Assembly: GCA_020081605.1 (NCBI GenBank)
Contig: JAHREC010000011.1
Span: forward strand, 4,030,001-4,094,000
DNA length: 64,000 bases
Source of the DNA: Albifimbria verrucaria
Lineage: Eukaryota; Ascomycota; Sordariomycetes; Hypocreales; Stachybotryaceae
Direction of reading: 5' to 3'
Shown piece by piece: positions 22,996-34,185 of the stretch (position 1 is the stretch's first letter; each line of letters begins with the position of its first letter). Below the pieces are notes generated by a model. The model did no database searches and was not told the origin of the DNA. It worked only from the letters and a program-made list of their open reading frames with translations. The position numbers and the translations under genes were made by a program.

Positions 22996-23687
22996 GGTCA
23001 CGCGTGTCTACGAATGTCACCTCACACCTACATGATGTCTTATCTTCGTGGCGTAGTTGTGGTGGATACTGGTTTAGCCGAGTTATGTAGTATATCTTGT
23101 TCGCATGGGATTTTTGGCCTACTTGTCAGAATTGATATAGGGTTTTTTAGGTTTGGATATGGGCAAGGATTTTGGCGTGTGCGGGATGAGGCCTTTTGTT
23201 ATACCCAGAGGTTGAAGAAACACTTTTGACAAGATCATACAGTAAAGACGGTCTATTCAGCGAATCCCCTTTCAACATTTGTCTATCACACAAGAGCTTT
23301 TCATCGTGCACTCGGTTCCACAAACTAACTCACCTAACCTGCAAGGGCAAGATCACCCGGGCGGGGATGTCTTTACTAGCCAAGTCTATCCCCTGACCAG
23401 AAGAATACAACGTTAAATTCCCAAAGTGTGATAGATAAACATAAATGACCACTCTATTGTGATGTGTTTAGAAGGTTACATACAACGCTACCTTAATCTT
23501 ACACTATCATGCTGGGTACACCAGCCACTCCATGATAACACTTAAAGATACAAGAAATTTAGGTCCTGAGATCAACGAGGGTTACAATCTAAGCTAACCA
23601 TTCCGGTAATCAACTTCTGGGGTTACAGCAGCTATCTAAGCGAATGACCTTTAAAAAAGAAGATATCAAAGAGTTACATATTCCATC
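22996..23687. other. Convergent intergenic region between regulator and deaminase genes
   Basis: This holds the 3' flanks of two convergent genes. It is AT-rich with no domain-bearing frame, repeat or RNA gene seen. Confidence 0.6.
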
Positions 23688-24879
23688 TTAGTAAGCGTTA
23701 ACGGGCGTAGGCTGCCTGAGCAACTGCTGCTCTGGGTTCGGGGTGAGTCTTTGGTTGAGCATCGGCTCTGGGATGCGAGATGCCATGCGGTCTGGGACGA
23801 GCTCGGGCGACACCGACCGGATGGGGTACTCACTGGCTGGAGATGCCCGGAGCAGACGAGATGTGGTAGGCTGGGGAGAGAGGATCGTCGGAGACGCTAC
23901 CTCGTCGACCTTTGTGATGGGGATTGGGCCGTTGCCGGTCCTGACCTTGGAGGGAAGGATTTGCTCAAACCCTTGCTCTCGTGCCACGTTTTCAATGCTC
24001 TTGAAGTACTGTTGGGAAGAGTCAGATTTTGTGCGCTGTGACACTCTGGAGCATATACGTACCTTGACGGTCTTGACCTGCAACTCCAATGTGGCATCTT
24101 CATCAACCACAATCATGGGGTGCGGATGTAGTTGAAGGCTGGACAGGGTCCACATGTGGTTGACGCCCTGCTCAATGCACCTCTGCAGCGCGAGGGCCTT
24201 GCGCTGCCCGAGAATGATAACAACGACCTCGCGCGCCTCTAGCACCGTCTGGACACCAACGGTGAGCGCCATCTTGGGCACCAAGTTGACATCGCCGCCG
24301 AAGAAGCGTGAGTTTGCCAGAATGGTGTCGTAGGCAAGTGTCTTGACACGAGTGCGGCTTGCCAAGCTCGAGCCTGGCTCGTTGAAGGCGATGTGGCCAT
24401 CCTCGCCGATGCCAGCGAGGAAGAGGTCAATGCCGCCGGCCTTCTTGATGGCTTCCTCGTAGGCTATGCACTCAGCCTCGAGGTTCTTTGCGTTGCCGTT
24501 CAAGATGTGGACGTTGGAGGGATGGATGTTGACGTGAGAGAAGAAGTTCTTCCACATAAAAGAGTGGTATGATTCAGGGTGATCACGAGGGATCCCCACA
24601 TACTCATCCATGTTGAAGGTGACGACATTCTCAAAGGATATCTTGCAATCGATATCAATATTGGATCTACGTAACAATAACAATAGCAGGGCTTGCTCAC
24701 CTCGCCAGCCTTGTACTTCTCTACCAAAGTCTTGTAAACACCGAGGGGCTGGACCCCGTAGGCAAACCAAGAACGAATGGAGTCTCTGGGGTCGGCCGAA
24801 AGGCCTTGATGCGATCAACGATGTAGTTGGCGACATAGGTGCTAGCCACGTCGGCGTTGTCTCGAATGATCAGCCGCAT
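23688..24879 (-). CDS. dam1: Glucosamine-6-phosphate deaminase with fungal C-terminal tail
   Basis: This NagB-family enzyme converts glucosamine-6-phosphate to fructose-6-phosphate plus ammonia, feeding GlcNAc carbon into glycolysis. ATG at 24879 gives [20 protein letters not shown]. Landmarks are [30 protein letters not shown] (catalytic Asp), [17 protein letters not shown] (general-base Asp and catalytic His) and [14 protein letters not shown]. Two introns occur; the second is 24009-24062. About 85 residues follow the enzyme core and are rich in Ser-Pro/Thr-Pro and Arg-Xxx-Pro, ending TPVNAY at TAA (23688-23690). Bacterial NagB lacks this tail. One frame break lies at GGGG (24745-24748): with one more base [14 protein letters not shown] is restored. 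It is convergent with the regulator gene and divergent from the hexokinase gene. Confidence 0.94.
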
Positions 24880-26786
24880 CTTGCTACAAGACGAAATAGG
24901 AATGGTATAGGTATCCAAGTATGTAAATGAGGGTTGGTGGTTGTGTCGTAGTGCTTTGGGGGAATATTGGATAAGAATGGCACCTTGCTTTTGCCAATTT
25001 ACAAGACCATCGCATAAGAGACCGGGCGGATGGCTTAAGAGGCAATATGAGTGAACCAGGCGGTCCGCAACCGTTGCGCAAGTCGGCCCCAGGGCCGTGG
25101 CGTGGCCATGATGTCGCCTTCGGCAACGATCGGGCGTAAGACAATGTTGCCGAAGCAAGCCAGCACATGGTCTCAAGAGGCTCTCCAGATGGATGGAACG
25201 TCACGGCTTGTGGTGACGGTGGTCAAGGTCCCACACCTCGATCGCCGCACTGAGCACCAACACATACGTTGCCCGGAGCATCTGACATGAGCCCGGAGCT
25301 ATGATTGGACCAGTGGCCAAGGGATCGGGAGGCATGGTGGCAGTGGTCGATAGGTTACGGTTTACGGGCCGGCTCTTTGAATAACGTTAAAGGTTGCCTT
25401 CGTCCATTTCCCAGGACTGGCGGTGGTGCTTAGCCCGTGCAGGTTAGGGCCCCAGTGCGTACGCTTAGTTGGCCTGGGCGCGCGCGGTTGTTCAGCAAGA
25501 ATCAAATCAGTGGTATCATCGTATGCGTCCCATGGCTCGGAAATCCCACGTTGCCGGGCTGGAAAGTGGAAACCCGGCAGCCTCTGCACCGAGTTCCTCA
25601 ACTGAACAGCTGTCGCAGGGCAGAGCACCTGCTGATACCTCCGGACGCTCGCCGACAGGCGATCTGCCGGGACAAACTCAAACAGGCGGGCGCTGAGGGC
25701 CTTATCAGAGGAGTCGCGGCATCATAATGAGCGCAAAACGGCGGGTTGCCGTGTTCTGTAATTGGTGGCGTGCGGGAGGAGAGATGGATGGACGTCAAGC
25801 GTGAGGTGGTGGTGTGTGTGTGTGTGTGAAGTTACATGTCTGCCAATCATCAAGGGTCTTGGGGCCGCTGCACATGTACTGTACTTGCATATCCCGGGGA
25901 GGCAGGTCTGTGGGGTTTCGTCCCGTAGGCTCCACAGGCGCTTGTCAAACCCTCCGCGAGCCACTGAGGTGAGCCCCTGGAGCCTCTGGGAGGCCAAGTT
26001 TCCCCATTGGTACAGTACAACAGCCAACGGGCGCCACTGATAGGCGAGCCAGCGAGGGCACCTTTCCCCTTTGGCGCGTTTGTGCTTGATTGGGCACTAA
26101 CAATTTCCCATCCCGGCCAGCCAAATCGTCCTACTAAGCAGCAACTCCACCATCGCTTTGTCGCCGCAACGTTACAACCCTCCAACACCCTACCATAGTA
26201 TGGCGCCGCCCGCGCAACTGGCCGCCCAGGCAGGATGCCCGCACATGGCCGTGCTGTAACAACCCGTACTGACTGCTATTCGTGTCTCCGCCCCACAAAT
26301 CGCTTCGGGGAGGGAGGGGCACCGCGCAGGGACCCTGTGCGACGTTTGGCCCGGCCCTGGGGAGAAGCTCGCTCGCCATCCGAGCTGCCATGGCACTAAG
26401 AGCTGCTTCCTGTAACATTCATTCACGTTCCTGAATGCCATACGACCTTTTCTGCCTCTGCTTTCGTTCAGGACGTGCTCGTTTACCTTGGGAGGTTTCA
26501 TTGGGGACGTGCCGCTCGTGTGTCCGTCGTCTAGACTCATGTTGCCCGTCGATCCGCTCGTGTTCGTTTCCTTCATGATCTAGGCGTGAAACCCAGCGTT
26601 GCAAGCGTTGTCTCTCCCTCTTAAAAAATCTCTCCTCTCGTGTCGTGTGCCCCGAGGATGCTGTCGGTGTCCAGCTCACCGATATTTACCTCTTACACCT
26701 TCGCTCTCATGATTTAAAACAGTTCTGCGACAGATCTTCACAACGTGTGATTCCTCGTTCTGCTCGAGTCAACAGTGCTCAATGTA
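24880..26786. promoter_or_regulatory. Divergent promoter region of dam1-type and hexokinase genes
   Basis: This 1.9 kb lies between divergent starts. It includes a TG dinucleotide run (about 25812-25828) and GC-rich stretches. Frames on both strands are short and compositionally odd. The last few hundred bases before 26787 are pyrimidine-rich and probably transcribed leader. Confidence 0.5.
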
Positions 26787-28522
26787 ATGCAGCCGCTCGT
26801 TTCTGCAATGACTACCTTCAGAAAAGCCTTGCTTGCGGCCTTCGCCAGGAGTCTCCTCCGTGGCAAATCTCTTCTTCGCGCCCTCCTGGCCTTTTGGTTT
26901 AGCCCTATTGTCAGCGATTCCGGGAGTGAGGCCTCGACAACTGCAACGCCAACGCAGAGCATTGAGGAGTTTCTCAAAGATGCCGAGGTCGCCTTCATTG
27001 GTCCTATCAGCGGTGAGGGCCTCCTCAATCTGTCGGCGGGGTTGAAAAACAATACATCCGGCGACTTGAAAATGACCCAGAGTGTATGATACCGGCGTAC
27101 ACTTACCGTCTGCCTACTGGCACCGAGTCAGGCCAGTTCATTACTCTCGATGTCGGAGGATCGACGCTCAGAGTTGCCGTGGTGGAGCTGATAGGTCAAG
27201 TGGGTGGCGTGAGGAGTCGCAGCGAGATTGTCAGCATCCGCAACTTCACCATCGACAAGCCAATCAAGGACTTGGAGGGCATGGCATTCTTCGATTGGAT
27301 GGCCGCGAGGATAGTAGAGACTATTTCGATCGGCTTGCGAAAGGTCCAGAGTCCTGATCACCCACTACCTATGGCATTGGCATGGAGTTTCCCTATCGAG
27401 TAAGCATAGCCATCTTTGCTATACACAGCTTCATCTAACATTTGAGTAGGCAAACCTCGTTGGGAACAGGCAGGCTTCAAGGAATGGGCAAAGGATTTAT
27501 GGCAAACAAAGGCCTACTCGGTCAGGATCTCGGGGATATTCTGAAGCAAGCATGCAAAAACCGTGGACTCAATGCGGAGGTCCAAGCCATTCTCAACGAC
27601 TCCAGCGCGTGCCTTCTCTCAGAATGCTACATGCAACCATCCACACGATTCGGACTTATTCTTGGCACTGGTTTCAATATCGCCGCGTACTTCCCCGTCT
27701 CTACCATTGGACGATTCAAGTTCGGATCACGGCCCAAAAGCTGGTTCGACAGTGCAAGCCAAGTCATTGTCAACACAGAACTGAGCATGTTCGGTCACGA
27801 CATTCTTCCCTGACAAAATGGGACCGGCTCTTGTTACAAGACCTTCCCCGACCTGATTTCCAGCCTCTTGAATACCTTGTCAGCGGCATGTATTTGGGAG
27901 AGATTGGAAGGCTGGCACTTATCGATGCCATCGAGACAACGGGGATATTTGGTGGTGTCGTGCCCTCTTCGTTGCTTGCCCCCTACTCCCTTGGTACCGA
28001 TATTTTGTCTGTGTTTGAAAGGTATGTGCTATAATCCATTGTTGCAATACCATGCTAATACTGTCCAGCGACACATCGTCTGATTTGGCAGAAGCACGAA
28101 AGGCCTTCTGCGCACGTCACCCTCAGGTCTACATTCCCACGACTAGTGACCTATTTACCATCAAGTCGCTCGCCTCCTTCATCTCCACTCGGTCTAGCGC
28201 GTTGGTTGCCACTGCCGTGTACTCACTATGGGAGCTCCGTCGTGAGTCACAGTTGAACTATATCTCAAGCCTCCCAGAGGGTTCCACACTACGGTCTCAT
28301 GTTGAAGCGGACATGAAACTTTCTGCACAAACGACTGTTGGCTTCAACGGCGGCGTAATAGAAAAATATCCAGGTTATCTCAATAACTGTCAGCAATACA
28401 TAGATCAATTAGTGGCGAGCAACGGCCAAGCCATGCAGGGCAGCATCACCCTCGCGGCAGCCAAGGAGAGCTCGCTGTTGGGAGCGGCTGTGGCATTGGC
28501 GTGTGAGCAAACGAATCATTGA
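26787..28522 (+). CDS. hxk3: Hexokinase-family GlcNAc kinase (HXK3 type)
   Basis: This protein of about 545 residues has the hexokinase fold and most likely phosphorylates GlcNAc at O-6, the first intracellular step. ATG at 26787 starts MQPLVSAMTTFRKALLAAF, a hydrophobic, Arg/Lys-containing N-terminal helix that could target mitochondria or membranes. Landmarks are ITLDVGGSTLRVAVVEL (ATP phosphate 1, with GGST instead of the usual GGTN), LAWSFPIEQTSLGTGRL (sugar-binding region), LNDSSACLLSECYM, LILGTGFNIAAYFP and TVGFNGGVIEKYPGYL. Introns lie at about 27401-27449 and 28021-28070. Frame breaks lie at the A run 27045-27049, where one more A gives LKKQYIRRLENDPEC, and at CCC 27808-27810. It ends in TGA at 28522. 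The GlcNAc specificity rests on cluster context and is inference. Confidence 0.88.
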
Positions 28523-29845
28523 TGTGTGGGATCTGCAGCGAGGAGTTTTGGATACCCGTTAAGTGAATGGACCGAACCAGGAATGTGTTGTTGTTCAGCG
28601 ATGCATAAACAGCCTCGGCGTCTATTTGCTTTTGTATATAATTGAGAGGAGAATACGAACCTCCAACGAAGCATACTACTAAACTACGAACTCGGAGAAA
28701 TTTGAACTTATTATACGACTATCACCAAAGAGCATTCTGGTTCACGGTTATAGCTTTACTATTAGTCGACGGGTCTGACGGCGTTGAAATACCATTTTGT
28801 TACCAATGGCTCTGTCATAGCATGCGAAGCGTGAATTTCCCATATATAGGGTTGATTTGTATCATTCCAATATCACATTGCAGGATATGTTACAATCCTT
28901 CCTTTATACTAGCTCTCCCACCAAAGCTGTTACAGGTTATCCTCGTTTGGCCAAAATTGTCACAAAATGTCTCACTGTCTACTCCTGTCAAATACGGAAG
29001 TCATTGCGAGCGGAAAAGGCTACCACATGAGCACCGCGGAGCTTGTTATACATCTCAAGCGAACGTGTTTCTAGTTAAAAGCGTTCCGTATTCCCATCAA
29101 GTAAGTTCAATTAGCAATATCTCTCATATATGACAATCGAGATCTCGTCAGCCGAGTCCAGGGTGGGGTTGAGATCATAGCTGGAGGGAAATGTGTACAC
29201 AAACTAGCACGTCCTTTGCTGAATCGCACCAGATTAGTAAAGGAACGTAGGGTTTGAGCCACCTGCGGCAGCTTTCTGGTCAAGTGTATAGCTGTATTCT
29301 GTTCTGGGCACTCAGTTTGCTGATCGGTGGTGTCAGAGTTGGCTGGTCGACTGCTTGAGGAATTCTTAACACCATCTCCGTAGTGTCTGAGACATTGCAG
29401 GATCGTAAGGCTGACCTCTAAGTTGTGAATAGGTCAAAGCCCATTCACGAGGTCAAACTATCGCCACCATCATCGGCTGATAATCGTCTCAAGGGCTACA
29501 ATGTTGGGAGATAGAGTCGCATCATCTAGCCTGAGATGGCGGTATTGGTATCGCCGCGTATAAGACAAGTGAGGTTTGAATACCACACAACTCCTTCGTG
29601 CCTACGACTATGCTCCCCGCAACATGCAACGAATGGGCCGCGATGAATCTTAGTCATTGTAAGGGATAACTATTCACCATCATACCATAGGTTTCTATGA
29701 ACAACATGCCGTCATGCAAACTTGCCAGAGTACATAAGGAACGTATGGGTACCATCTTAGGAGAATCTCTCCATCAACCCACATACATTCGCAACTTATC
29801 CAGCTCCAACGTCTACATAGTAAATCGCCTCTATATTTCACCAAA
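28523..29845. other. 1.3 kb intergenic region
   Basis: This is the 3' flank of the hexokinase gene and the promoter of the small secreted protein. A 163-codon plus-strand frame at 28642-29133 lies in AT-rich DNA, has no domain and is not convincing. I see no RNA gene. Confidence 0.55.
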
Positions 29846-30290
29846 ATGAAAGCCTCCATCTTTGCTGGTGCTTTGCTCTCTCTAGCCGGTATAGCCTTCG
29901 CTTATGACCCTCTGTGCTGGGAGAGAGTACCTCTTGTACCTCCTCTGAATTGGGTTGCTGGTCCCAGTCTCTTCCCTGGGAGGGTTATGTCTGGCTACAA
30001 CGACGACTACAATAAATGGAACGCCGAGACTTGGGCGGCACACATAGTCGATGAGTGCGAAAAGCTTAACGGTGTAGGGTCTACTCACGCATTTTCTGGT
30101 CAGCAAAGCTCGGTCTGTCGTCGCAGGATGTTGCTAACTGTGAAAACTAGCAATCAACTCTGGCACGCCCAAGGATCGCTTTTGGTTTGGTTACTGCTAC
30201 GGAGGCGACGCAACAACTGAAGCAGATTACAACAGGGGCGACGATGTCGAGAATTCCATCGCATTCCGCCATATCAAACCCCTTGTTTAG
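29846..30290 (+). CDS. Small secreted protein (about 130 residues), family not recognised
   Basis: ATG at 29846 opens a clear signal peptide (MKASIFAGALLSLAGIAFA) followed by YDPLCWERVPLVPPLNWVAG. An intron at 30099-30150 has a TGCTAAC branch site and TAG acceptor. Splicing joins ...STHAFS to AINSGTPKDRFWFGYCYGG and the frame runs to TAG at 30288-30290. Exon sizes of 253 and 140 bases give 393 bases in frame. The mature protein is about 110 residues with three cysteines (PLCWE, DECEK, GYCYG) and many aromatic and Gly residues. It is a candidate secreted effector or antimicrobial-like protein, but I recognise no family. It shows no frame break. A tRNA gene on the other strand lies 156 bases downstream. 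Confidence 0.75.
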
Positions 30291-30445
30291 TATCAAACGT
30301 GGCCGGGAGAAAATAAGCTCCACTGCCGATTTCTAGGTTCGATAGCCCTTACAATCGAATGCCTCGTATTTCAAAAGAGAAACCTGCTGATCTCTGCAGG
30401 TCAAAAAGATCTCATGAGATGAGGAACAGCAAAAGAAAGCGGTTT

Positions 30446-30526
30446 GCGTAATCTGGGAATCGAACCCAGGGCTCCCCGACGCTGCTCGGATGGCAACGGA
30501 GAATTTTACCACTAAACCAATTACGC
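30446..30526 (-). tRNA. tRNA-Gly (GCC) with an 11-base intron
   Basis: On the minus strand the 81 bases fold as a tRNA. The acceptor arms GCGTAAT and ATTACGC pair perfectly, the D arm is TTGGTTTAGTGGTAAAA-like, the anticodon stem is CTCCG/CGGGG, and the T arm is CTGGG-TTCGATT-CCCAG. The anticodon loop reads TTGCCA, giving anticodon GCC (glycine). Eleven extra bases lie directly after the base 3' of the anticodon, the standard site of nuclear tRNA introns. Confidence 0.92.
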
Positions 30527-31300
30527 TTGATGAAAGAATGACGGGGTTGTGAACACTATGTGGGATTCCGCCGTTCCACTAGCCGTGGTGGAGTGGATGT
30601 CGCTGGCAAGAGGAAGGCATGTTGGGCTTGCAAGACTTTTTCTCCTTTCTCAGTATGATTATGTGGTAACGGTGCCAAGACAGGTCCGGTGGACAATATT
30701 TATGAGATTTACTTACTTTGCCTGACCTTTCCTTCTGGTAAACCTGAACATGTTACTGTATGATCCTTAAAATTAAGATGATTATACCAACGTTGAAGTG
30801 ATTGAAATGCCTTACAAACTTCAAGCTCAACAAGCCATTAGCTGATAGCTTGCATAGCCAGTACTGAATAATGTATTCAAAATACAGTCTTTTTTTTTTT
30901 TTGTCTCTCAACTCTGGCTGTGACATCATCTCCATATTAGAGCAACGAGGATGGAGGCGAGGATGTAAAGTGGGTTTCGAAAGACGCGTTTATTAACATA
31001 CTTTTTCAAAGCCAAAAGGTAAAGGTACAATTGCCCTCTCTGTAATTGGTGACTTTTGTTGTCGAGCTACATGGCAGGTCACATGACCGCCTGCGTCGTT
31101 CGCGTTTAAGTGGTCGTCGTGCCTAGACTGGCTCACGCGTCTTGACCACAAACAAAGTGGCGGCGTTTTGATGCTTCAACTTCTCTACGCCTACCGCGCG
31201 TTATCGTTTCTCCCTTTGCTTGGAAATCACGGTTGCAGATCAACTATTCACCTGTTCCTCTTATCGAGTACGCGCATTGCCCTGCCTTGTGCCTTTAGCC
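30527..31300. other. Intergenic region upstream of the BRCT protein gene
   Basis: It includes a run of about 14 T bases (about 30890-30903) and AT-rich DNA. The part from about 31080 is probably promoter and leader of the BRCT gene. I see no other gene. Confidence 0.6.
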
Positions 31301-34024
31301 ATGGGAGACGCTGAGGGCGCTTCTGGTCGCATTTTCAGCGAATGCTCGGTGGCCTTCGTCCCAAGCAATACTCTAACTCCTAGCTTTATCAGCGAGGTAA
31401 ATGCTGTTGCGCATTTCTTGGTGTAACTTCGTGCGGCGTTCTGACGTTTATTGCAGTTATCCAGCGTCCTCGAAGACAATGGCGCAACGGTATGCGAACC
31501 ACGACGGAACGGGACCATCGCCATTGAAAAGGTCACCCACATCGTCTCCAATACAATCGACTTTCCACAATATACCGACGCGCAGGCCTTTATGATTCCC
31601 GTAGTGACGACGCAATGGGTTACTACGTCGATCTCGAGAAGAAAGCAGGCTCACGTGCGACCATACTCTCCCGACCCTCGCATGATCTTCTCGCAGGTCG
31701 TAGTCAGCTGCGCCGACTTGCCGGAATTCGATAAAGAAAGCATTCTTGGTGCTGTGATGGCCCTCGGTGGACAGGAATCAAAGGACGCGACCCGTCTGAC
31801 CACTCACATCTGTGCCCTTTCCATGGATCATCCCAAAATAAAGACTGCTCTAGATAAGAATTGGAAAGGCAAAGTCGTGCTCCCTCACTGGTAAGTACCA
31901 TGGTTTTTTCGCCACCTTGGCCACCAGCTCACAGTCTGCAGGTTTGACGATTGCTTCAAGCTCGGCAAGCGCATAGACGAGGGCCCTTACTTGCTACCTG
32001 ATCCTGAAATCTTAAAGAAGCCTGCCAACGAATCCCTCGAGATCCCCGTCAATACAAATCTGGATGGTGCCACCTCACCTACCCCTCAATGGCTCCCGTC
32101 CGATGGGCAGCCGGCGCGGTCGCCCGTCACAGTGTTTCAGGATAAGAAGGTCCTGCTTTCCAATGACCTGAAGCTCACCAACCGGCTCCAGGACACGATC
32201 AAGGCCATTATTCACAATGGAGGAGGAAAGGTGGTAACGGAAGTTGAGGATTGCGATACCTTAATCTGCACATATCGCGAAGGCTCCGACTACGTCAGTG
32301 CGGCGCAATCTTGCAAAGATATTGGTAACTTGTCTTGGCTCTACTACTTGATTGTCAACAACGAATGGACATCACCACTTCGCCGACTGCTCCACTATCC
32401 AGTACCGAAAAACGGCATCGAAGGCTTTTCTAACCTGAGAATCACGGTCTCCAACTACGGTGGCGAGGCTAGGATCTATCTAGAGAACCTGATTAAAGCC
32501 TGCGGAGCAGAGTTTACCAAGACAATGAAGGCGGATAACACCCACCTCATCACAGCCCGAAATTCAAGCGAAAAGTGCAGAGCCGCCCCGGAATGGGGCA
32601 TTGCTGTTGTCAACCATCTATGGATCGAGGAATGCTACGCAAAGTGCGAAATCAAACCAATCAATGTCGCCAAGTACAACCACTTCCCTCCACGGACGAA
32701 TCTGGGCGAGATTATTGGTCAGACATTCCTAGATGAGTCCAAGTTGCGGGAACTCTACTACCCTGGCGGCGATGATTCTTTGTCTCCTGGAGCCAAAAGG
32801 AAACGGAAGATACTGGAGGCAGCCCAGGATAACGCATACCCCAGTGGACCAGCTGAGGGTGTGGTGATTGGCAAGGCCCCTGAAAACAAGGACTTTGATA
32901 TCTTGCAAGACGAAACAGAGACGAAGACATTGAGGAGGTCGACCAGAAAATCCACGGAAGAACTCACTACACCTGTGCGCACGCGTCATGTCCGCAGTGG
33001 CAAGGAGAATGAGACGCCCTCGGTGACATCAACTGGCGGACGTAGCGCGAAAGCCAAAGCCCGAGATCTACTACAGGCCATTGCACCGGATATTGCTCTC
33101 TATGAGAAAGAGAAGAAGAGGCAGAGCAAGACAGGGGCGGCGCCGTGGGGTGGTAAAAGAGCAGCCGACATGGCGGAAAAGGATACCAAGCGAGCGGGAA
33201 GTGCTGAAGAAGATGTCGAGGATGAAGACGAGGTTAAGCGACCGGCAAAGAAGGCTCGGCCATCATTGCCAGATGTTGAACTGCGTATCACTTTGACAGG
33301 CTACACACGGTGGGTGGGAGACAGCAAAAAGGAGGATCAAGATCGGGTAAGTTTTCTTTCGGCTTGTCCTAACTGGGTATTCTAACTCTCATTATAGAAA
33401 AAGTTACGCAATCTGGGCATTCAGATAGTGGGTGAGAACCAGCCTTGCGACTATCTCGCCGCACCCCACGTCGTCCGGACGGTCAAGTTCCTGTGCGCTC
33501 TGGCTCGCGGACCGACCGTGATCTCGTCGACCTTTATTGACAAGGCTATTGAGACGGGGAAACTGCCACCTGTAGAAGACTTCATCCTCAAGGATGATGA
33601 GGCAGAGTCACGGTTCAACTTTGACCTCGAGCAATCTGTTGCCCGAGCGAAGATGAACAAGGGTAAGCTGCTTTGGGGTGTCCCGGTATATTGCACCGAA
33701 AAGGTACGCAACGGACCGAGCAGCTACCAGACAATTGCCGAGGCCAACAGTGCGATTTTCAAGCTGTATCGAGCTCGTAGCGGCATCACCATCAAGCCAA
33801 CCACGGCGGAAGAAGACGGCAACCAGCCGCCCGAGCCCGTGTATCTTCTCAGCGGCACTAGCACCGAGGAGAAGCACCTGTGGGAGAAGTTCAAGGACAT
33901 GGCCAAGAAGGGTCACATGGAGCCGCGCATCGTCGCGCCCGACTGGCTGCTAGACGTGGCAATGGCGCAAAAGGTACGGTTCGACGAAAAGTTCCTGGTG
34001 GAGAACTTCTACCGGGACGAGTAG
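31301..34024 (+). CDS. brc1: Multi-BRCT DNA repair scaffold (Brc1/Rtt107 family)
   Basis: This nuclear protein of about 853 residues binds phosphorylated histone H2A at damaged or stalled replication forks in its yeast relatives. The start is ATG at 31301 (MGDAEGASGRIFSECSVAF). Introns lie at 31397-31456, 31891-31941 and 33347-33397. Four BRCT-like repeats fill roughly the first 470 residues, with landmarks THIVSN, VVTTQWVTTSIS, VVLPHWFDDCFKLGKR, NLSWLYYLIVNNEW, CGAEFTKTMKADNTHLI and IAVVNHLWIEECYAKCE. A charged, disordered middle with KRKRK and PAKKAR clusters could be nuclear signals. Two C-terminal BRCT repeats contain the YLAAPHVVRTVKFLCALA and PRIVAPDWLLDVA segments, and the protein ends NFYRDE at TAG. 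The 4+2 arrangement fits Brc1/Rtt107. Unlike most genes here, it reads through without any frame break. Confidence 0.9.
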
Positions 34025-34185
34025 AGCTAGGGAGGCTGGGTATACCACGACGGAGTTTTTGGAGTTGGGAAATGCGGGAATGCCGTGACGACTGCAGCGA
34101 GCGCGCTGCGTGTATGATTTGGGCTGGGGAACCACATGGTCGTGTAGCAGCTTGGGACTATCCATGTCCGGAGTTTAGTTAGAAC

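Noticed and set aside
28642..29133. 163-codon plus-strand frame after the hexokinase gene
   Set aside because: It lies in AT-rich DNA, with no domain and no convincing start context.
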